A DNA stretch of 64,000 nucleotides from Marthasterias glacialis. Its lineage: Eukaryota > Echinodermata > Asteroidea > Forcipulatida > Asteriidae. The stretch spans positions 17,689,838 to 17,753,837 of the forward strand of contig OU452231.1 in NCBI GenBank assembly GCA_911728455.2, given 5' to 3'. The position numbers and the translations under genes were made by a program. Below the pieces are notes generated by a model that did no database searches, had not been told where the DNA came from, and saw nothing but the letters and a program-made list of their open reading frames with translations. Below, in pieces: positions 59,861 to 64,000 of this stretch; the stretch's first letter is position 1; every line of letters begins with the position of its first letter.

Positions 59861-60979
59861 TATGTGTGCTGCCCTTGGGTTTACAATAAAGAGTATCTCG
59901 TTGCTTTGTGTTTGGGGACAACACTACACCGAAACACCGGGTTTTATCCACTCGAGAGGCAATCACTGATGTCAGGAAATCGCTGCGGTGGCGCTGTGCC
60001 AATGGTGGGTCCCATACCGGTTGTTAAGTCAGCGCTGGGCTGCTCTGCTCGGCTAACGCACGATTTGATTCACTCCGTTGTACGCATACCCAACCGTACG
60101 GAGGACCAATTTATTGTACACACATACAACCTACTGGAAGTGGTCCAGTGGCGTGTGTCGTGTATGGACTGGCTAATAACTACGTCATCCCCTCACGGTG
60201 ACTGGCCAGCCAATCATTTTCACGCTCACTCAAGTCGTGTCAGACCGCGTACTCTGTCATGGCCCAATTAGTAGTAACTATGCAAATGGAACGATTAGCA
60301 GATTTTAGGACTAGACTGCCGCTCGTTGGAGGGTTGTGTAGCTAGCTTCGCGTGGTATGGTAGCTGGCTTATCTTGCGTGAAGAGCTGACTAAAGTGGAA
60401 GGTTTCATCAGTGCGATACAAATGGCCCGGCGTTGACAGGTAAAAATCGGCGAGGAACGAGTCCGACACACAGTCACACCACGACTAAACGGTGCAGCAA
60501 ATCCCGTGGGCTTGTCCAGCTGATGTGCCTCACTTTCGGCCAACTAGAGTCATCTTCAGGTTTAGATGCGTTCCTATCAATCTGCTTACACGCATCCCCA
60601 CCACACATCGGCGAGACCTAATTTGTTTCGTCTTTTGCTACAGTACTTCGCAATATCCGTATAGTGTGCAAAAGTTGGAAAGGAAAAACACCCTTCTCTA
60701 CAAGACGCCAGTCTGGCCTGAAAGTCTAGCTGATCACGCTTGGAATTTCCATACACCAACAGAAACTACTTTTTGACGGTGACGGTATATAACATAAAAT
60801 GATGTCAGAAATCATCAATGCGGTTTGATATTTCTCGCTGTCATTTGTTATTACCACAGAGTGGGTTTTGTGTTGACTTCAAAACAGAACAGTAAAGCAG
60901 TAACTCGTGAGGTTGTGTATACTCACGAAAGGAGTGCAAGAACAGTTGTAATCAGATCGTCAATTTTGACTGAGTTCTC
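59861..60979 (+). promoter_or_regulatory. Putative Emx promoter and 5' UTR
   Basis: A GC-richer block (59861-60420) contains CAGCCAATCA (CCAAT box type, near 60208), GCCCAATTAGTAG (60263-60275) and the consensus POU octamer ATGCAAAT (60280-60287). A TATATAA box is at 60786-60792, about 220 bp before the start codon at 61010. A 135-codon open frame across 59864-60271 has no recognisable content and is taken as chance. Promoter use is inferred. Confidence 0.45.
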
Positions 60980-61484
60980 ATGGTAATTGATCCATTGACT
61001 GTTGACAACATGTCTGCTGTAGATCTTTATCAACCACCTCCGCCTTCCAAGCCCAGCTGCTTCAGCATCGAGTCCCTAGTATCTAAGCCCTCCAGTCCCC
61101 CTAATCCTCCCCCAGCCCCCACTACATCGTCGCCCGAGTCCGTGGGCTCACCGACACCCTTCACCCCTATCGTCATCAGCAGACTGCACAAGCCAAGCCC
61201 GACATCGGCCTCAGAGTCACCCTTCATCAGCTCTTTCCCCCACTCGATTAAAGGACTGTACCCGTCAGAGCTCGCATACCCTTCAGAGACCGCCCCGGCA
61301 GCGCACCCTGGCTTTCCCGTACCGCAGCCGTTCGGCATGCCGCCGACTCACGGTTTTCCGTCACCGCATCATCACCCGACAGCCCTGGCAGGGGTTTTCG
61401 GCTCACCGCCACGGCGAGAGCCGTTCGGACTGTACCCCTGGTTTCTAGCACGGAATAGGTTATTCGGACACCGAGGTTTTCCAG
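60980..61484 (+). CDS. EMX: Emx/empty-spiracles homeobox protein, first coding exon (partial)
   Basis: Two in-frame ATGs (60980, 61010) are possible. The second is preferred because it puts the conserved CFSIESLV motif at residues 17-24, close to the N-terminus as in EMX proteins. That motif (FSIESLV) is Engrailed-homology-1-like and typically recruits Groucho. A Pro/Ser-rich region follows, then LYPWFL (141-146), the EMX hexapeptide-like PBX-interaction motif, and RNRLFGHRGFP, which aligns with the RYRYLGHRF of vertebrate EMX. The exon ends at 61484 in phase 1 (CCA G, then GTAAGA). From memory, vertebrate EMX genes also split just after GHRFQ, at an equivalent place. The homeodomain is not in the window, so the call rests on these N-terminal motifs. 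The protein is a sequence-specific nuclear transcription factor of anterior/neural patterning. Composition here is proline-rich, without the alanine runs of vertebrate EMX. Confidence 0.85.
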
Positions 61485-64000
61485 GTAAGATTTATCTTTA
61501 TTCACAACAAACTGAATGCCACATTGCAAGCGCTTATATACTGGTCTCCGGTGTTTAATCATCAGCAACTTACAGTTGCCACTCATGAAAAGACCACCAA
61601 AAAAGCGAAGAAAACCGTGCATATAAATTATACCCTGTTTTGAAGTGTTGATACGGCAGTATTTGTGTTTATCCGTAAATATGATGAATTTTAAGTGAAT
61701 TATGAAAGTTCAAGGTTCATGACACAGACATACCGATTGTTAAAGTGAGTATCGTACTATATCTATTTATTCTAGTGTCTATTCATCATTTAATGGGTTT
61801 CCTTGAATCAGTTAAGCTCACGCATGAGCATACATCTATTTAACTCTCTTCATTTTGTACTTTGTAGAATAGTACAAAGTAATAATAGTTAGCAAGAAAT
61901 TACGCAAACTCGCCGTCACATCACCCACAATTAAACATTTCAATAAGAGGACCGTCGATGTTTTTGTTTGTTTGTTTTTTGTAAGTGTTTTTGTTTGTTT
62001 GTTTGGTTTTCTTTCTAACAGAGGATGGCTCTTCATGCCAATAATTCAGGAAAAAGTTCAGCTTTAATTTCGTGATAGAACATTAACCGCAAGCTTAGTG
62101 TACCCATTCATTCGATCATAGCATAGTCCAACTTAAAACTTAAATGAAATCATGATCCCATTTTGTTTAAACAAAAGTTCTTCAACGATAAAAACAACCT
62201 GTTTTGTAAGTGGCGTTAATACAAATGTCAGATCATTTAATTGAAAACATGGATGTTGTCCTGGTCGAAAAACTTAAATACTCTTCATCGCGTATAGTGT
62301 CAAGTCCTTGAAAACCAGACTGCTGAAGTGAAAGTTCATTTACAAATACTACAATTGCATCTCTTCCCATCACATGATAATAGAGTTGACTGAAATGTAC
62401 TGAACACTAAGAGGAAGGGAGTTGTTATTCTTGCATTTCAACCCTCAAAGGAAGTTTAAGTAAAACAGCACTTAACAGTGATTACAAATCAATCACCATT
62501 CCAAAACACTCAAACCGGGGCATATGTATAAACTATTGCCCATTGCAGTATCTACTCTGTTAGTTCTATTTAAAACTAACATTAACTTCGAAATGACTGT
62601 ATTATCAACCCTTCAACGCGATCCCAGGTTGTATTTAACCCGGCGCAGGGATAAATATACAAACTTAATTTAGCCAAGTTTTCATCTTTAGTTTCCATAA
62701 TTTTGTGACGTCAGGGATAAGGCCCACCGGAGTTGACAATTTTCAGTCTAAAAGAATAAATAAATAAAGTAACCACAAATTTAAATGTTTGGGTTTCAGA
62801 ACCTTTGTGAATTACTTTCGCATCGGTGCTGTGTCCCCATATATATATTATGTGTTTTAATTTTAATGAACGCAAACTTGCAAAAAAAAACCTTGTTTTT
62901 CTATTGTTTTTTCGAATGACACAGTATGTATGAGTAGCGGTTTTATATTTGCAATTTATAGAAATATTAAGTTCGATTTCCTTGAAGAGTTATTGCCTAA
63001 ATCGATCAGCTAAATACCCAAGTTGAAGTTGCTTTCAACGGCATTGTGTATCGTTGAGTCACCCATGGATTTTAAGGATTGCTTTTATGAACCGAGCGCC
63101 ACGCGAGGCCGGCCGTCCATGGCCGGCCGTAAGACCCGGAGACCATGGCGTTGATTTATGCGGGATCTCCCCCAGCAGTGTTTGTGGTATGGTAAATCCT
63201 CCCGTTACCCATGGGGGACGGAGGCCGCTAAACACCAAGCATTACAGCACAATGGAGTTTGGACATGTTAACGGCTTGACTTTACGCCATTCACAAAAAT
63301 AATAAGGTTTACCCGATCGCTTTAAACCAGGACGGTTCAGTGAGCTATTGACACGGGGTTTATATACAATCGATCGTATCTTTCTCCACTTCTGTAGTAT
63401 CTCGTATAAACCCCACTGGCAAATGGTCGCTTTTAATCTGTTAAAATTAAACTTTAACCTCTATATTGAAATTGCTATAAAGTGAAAAGACAATACCTTT
63501 TTTCCTCATATTTTAGTTTAAGGCCAAACTAGTCAAACCGGTAGTAATTACCGATAGGGTATCGGTAGAACCCATTGTTGTTATTTTTAATCAAAAGTGA
63601 TGATACGAAACCAGCCTTCAATGATTTTTGTTTAACTGAAGTGTTACATAGAAGCAACGTTGACGAATGATGTTATTAAACAAATCAAAGACATTTTCTT
63701 GAAAACGCAAGTGCAACAACCCCCGTCTTTACTATTTTATAAACGAAAAAAAGTCTTTTTTAGTGAGATTTGAAACTCTTCGTTTTAGAAATTCAAACAA
63801 CATCGATTTCCACCTATTTTGTTATTATTTCAAACAAAATCAGATCGCATTCTGAATTTTAAAAAAGTAGTTCTTCCTAATTCTCACAGGTTTATCGGCG
63901 TTATGTGAAAAGATGTGTTCTATAATAAGCTTAATGGTACCGTAGACGCTTTTAGAGGCTAAAGGTTTTTGAATGATAGGATTGCCTACTCAACTAAAAC
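61485..64000 (+). other. Emx intron 1 (continues past window)
   Basis: No homeodomain exon was found in this stretch. It holds GTTT repeats (61962-62010), a CRE TGACGTCA (62706-62713), and a CpG-richer block at 63050-63290 with GGCCGGCC twice around CCATGG, which stands out from AT-rich flanks and may be regulatory. Confidence 0.55.

Noticed and set aside
59864..60271. 135-codon open frame upstream of Emx
   Set aside because: No recognisable content; better explained as promoter-proximal regulatory DNA.
61485..61558. Extension of the Emx reading frame to the stop codon near 61556
   Set aside because: A consensus donor GTAAGA follows the conserved GHRGFP segment, at a position equivalent to other EMX genes. 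The readthrough residues are unrelated to EMX.
61485..64000. Emx homeodomain exon inside the window
   Set aside because: Looked for coding of the RTAF...WFQNRR pattern on the plus strand and found none. It must lie beyond 64 kb.

Overview
This is eukaryotic, AT-rich genomic DNA with spliced genes. It most probably comes from an echinoderm; a sea star fits best. The reasons are a sideroflexin-5 gene next to an Emx homeobox gene, short introns in the sideroflexin gene, several families of tRNA-derived SINEs whose 3' ends run into ATT repeats, and many short foldback (MITE-like) elements. The phylum is an inference from sequence character; no species call is possible from the window alone.

Layout. 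(1) 1-4.6 kb, minus strand: the 5' part of a gene encoding a DEK C-terminal-type domain. Two exons are clear (306-444 and 1117-1207) and the gene runs off the left edge. Its long first intron is packed with inverted repeats. (2) 4.7-4.9 kb: a short divergent promoter region between that gene and SFXN5. (3) 4,892-14,023, plus strand: a complete 12-coding-exon sideroflexin-5 gene (332 residues, every splice junction GT-AG, every phase consistent). Its introns hold SINEs, foldback elements, a 23-bp minisatellite and a 99-bp tandem array. (4) About 14-60 kb: roughly 46 kb in which I find no convincing coding exon, only SINEs, foldback elements, microsatellites, G/C homopolymer tracts and several sequence blocks with clustered transcription-factor-like motifs. 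(5) 60-61.5 kb, plus strand: promoter and first coding exon of an Emx/empty-spiracles homeobox gene. The homeodomain exons lie beyond the right edge, and 61,485-64,000 is its first intron.

How it fits together. SFXN5 is a mitochondrial inner-membrane carrier-like protein and Emx is a developmental transcription factor, so they are not functionally coupled. From memory, however, EMX1 and SFXN5 are also immediate neighbours in human (2p13), in a different relative orientation. The linkage therefore looks like ancient microsynteny, and the gene-free interval between them is the natural place for Emx cis-regulatory DNA. The most distinctive motifs there are a pair of DR1 nuclear-receptor sites at 58.24 kb and a POU octamer/homeodomain-site block at 60.27 kb. 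I did not find a new gene system such as a defence or mobile operon. The most informative novelty is in repeat structure: a foldback element that inserted into a larger TIR element, with a target-site duplication and an unoccupied copy of the same site 41 kb away in this window.
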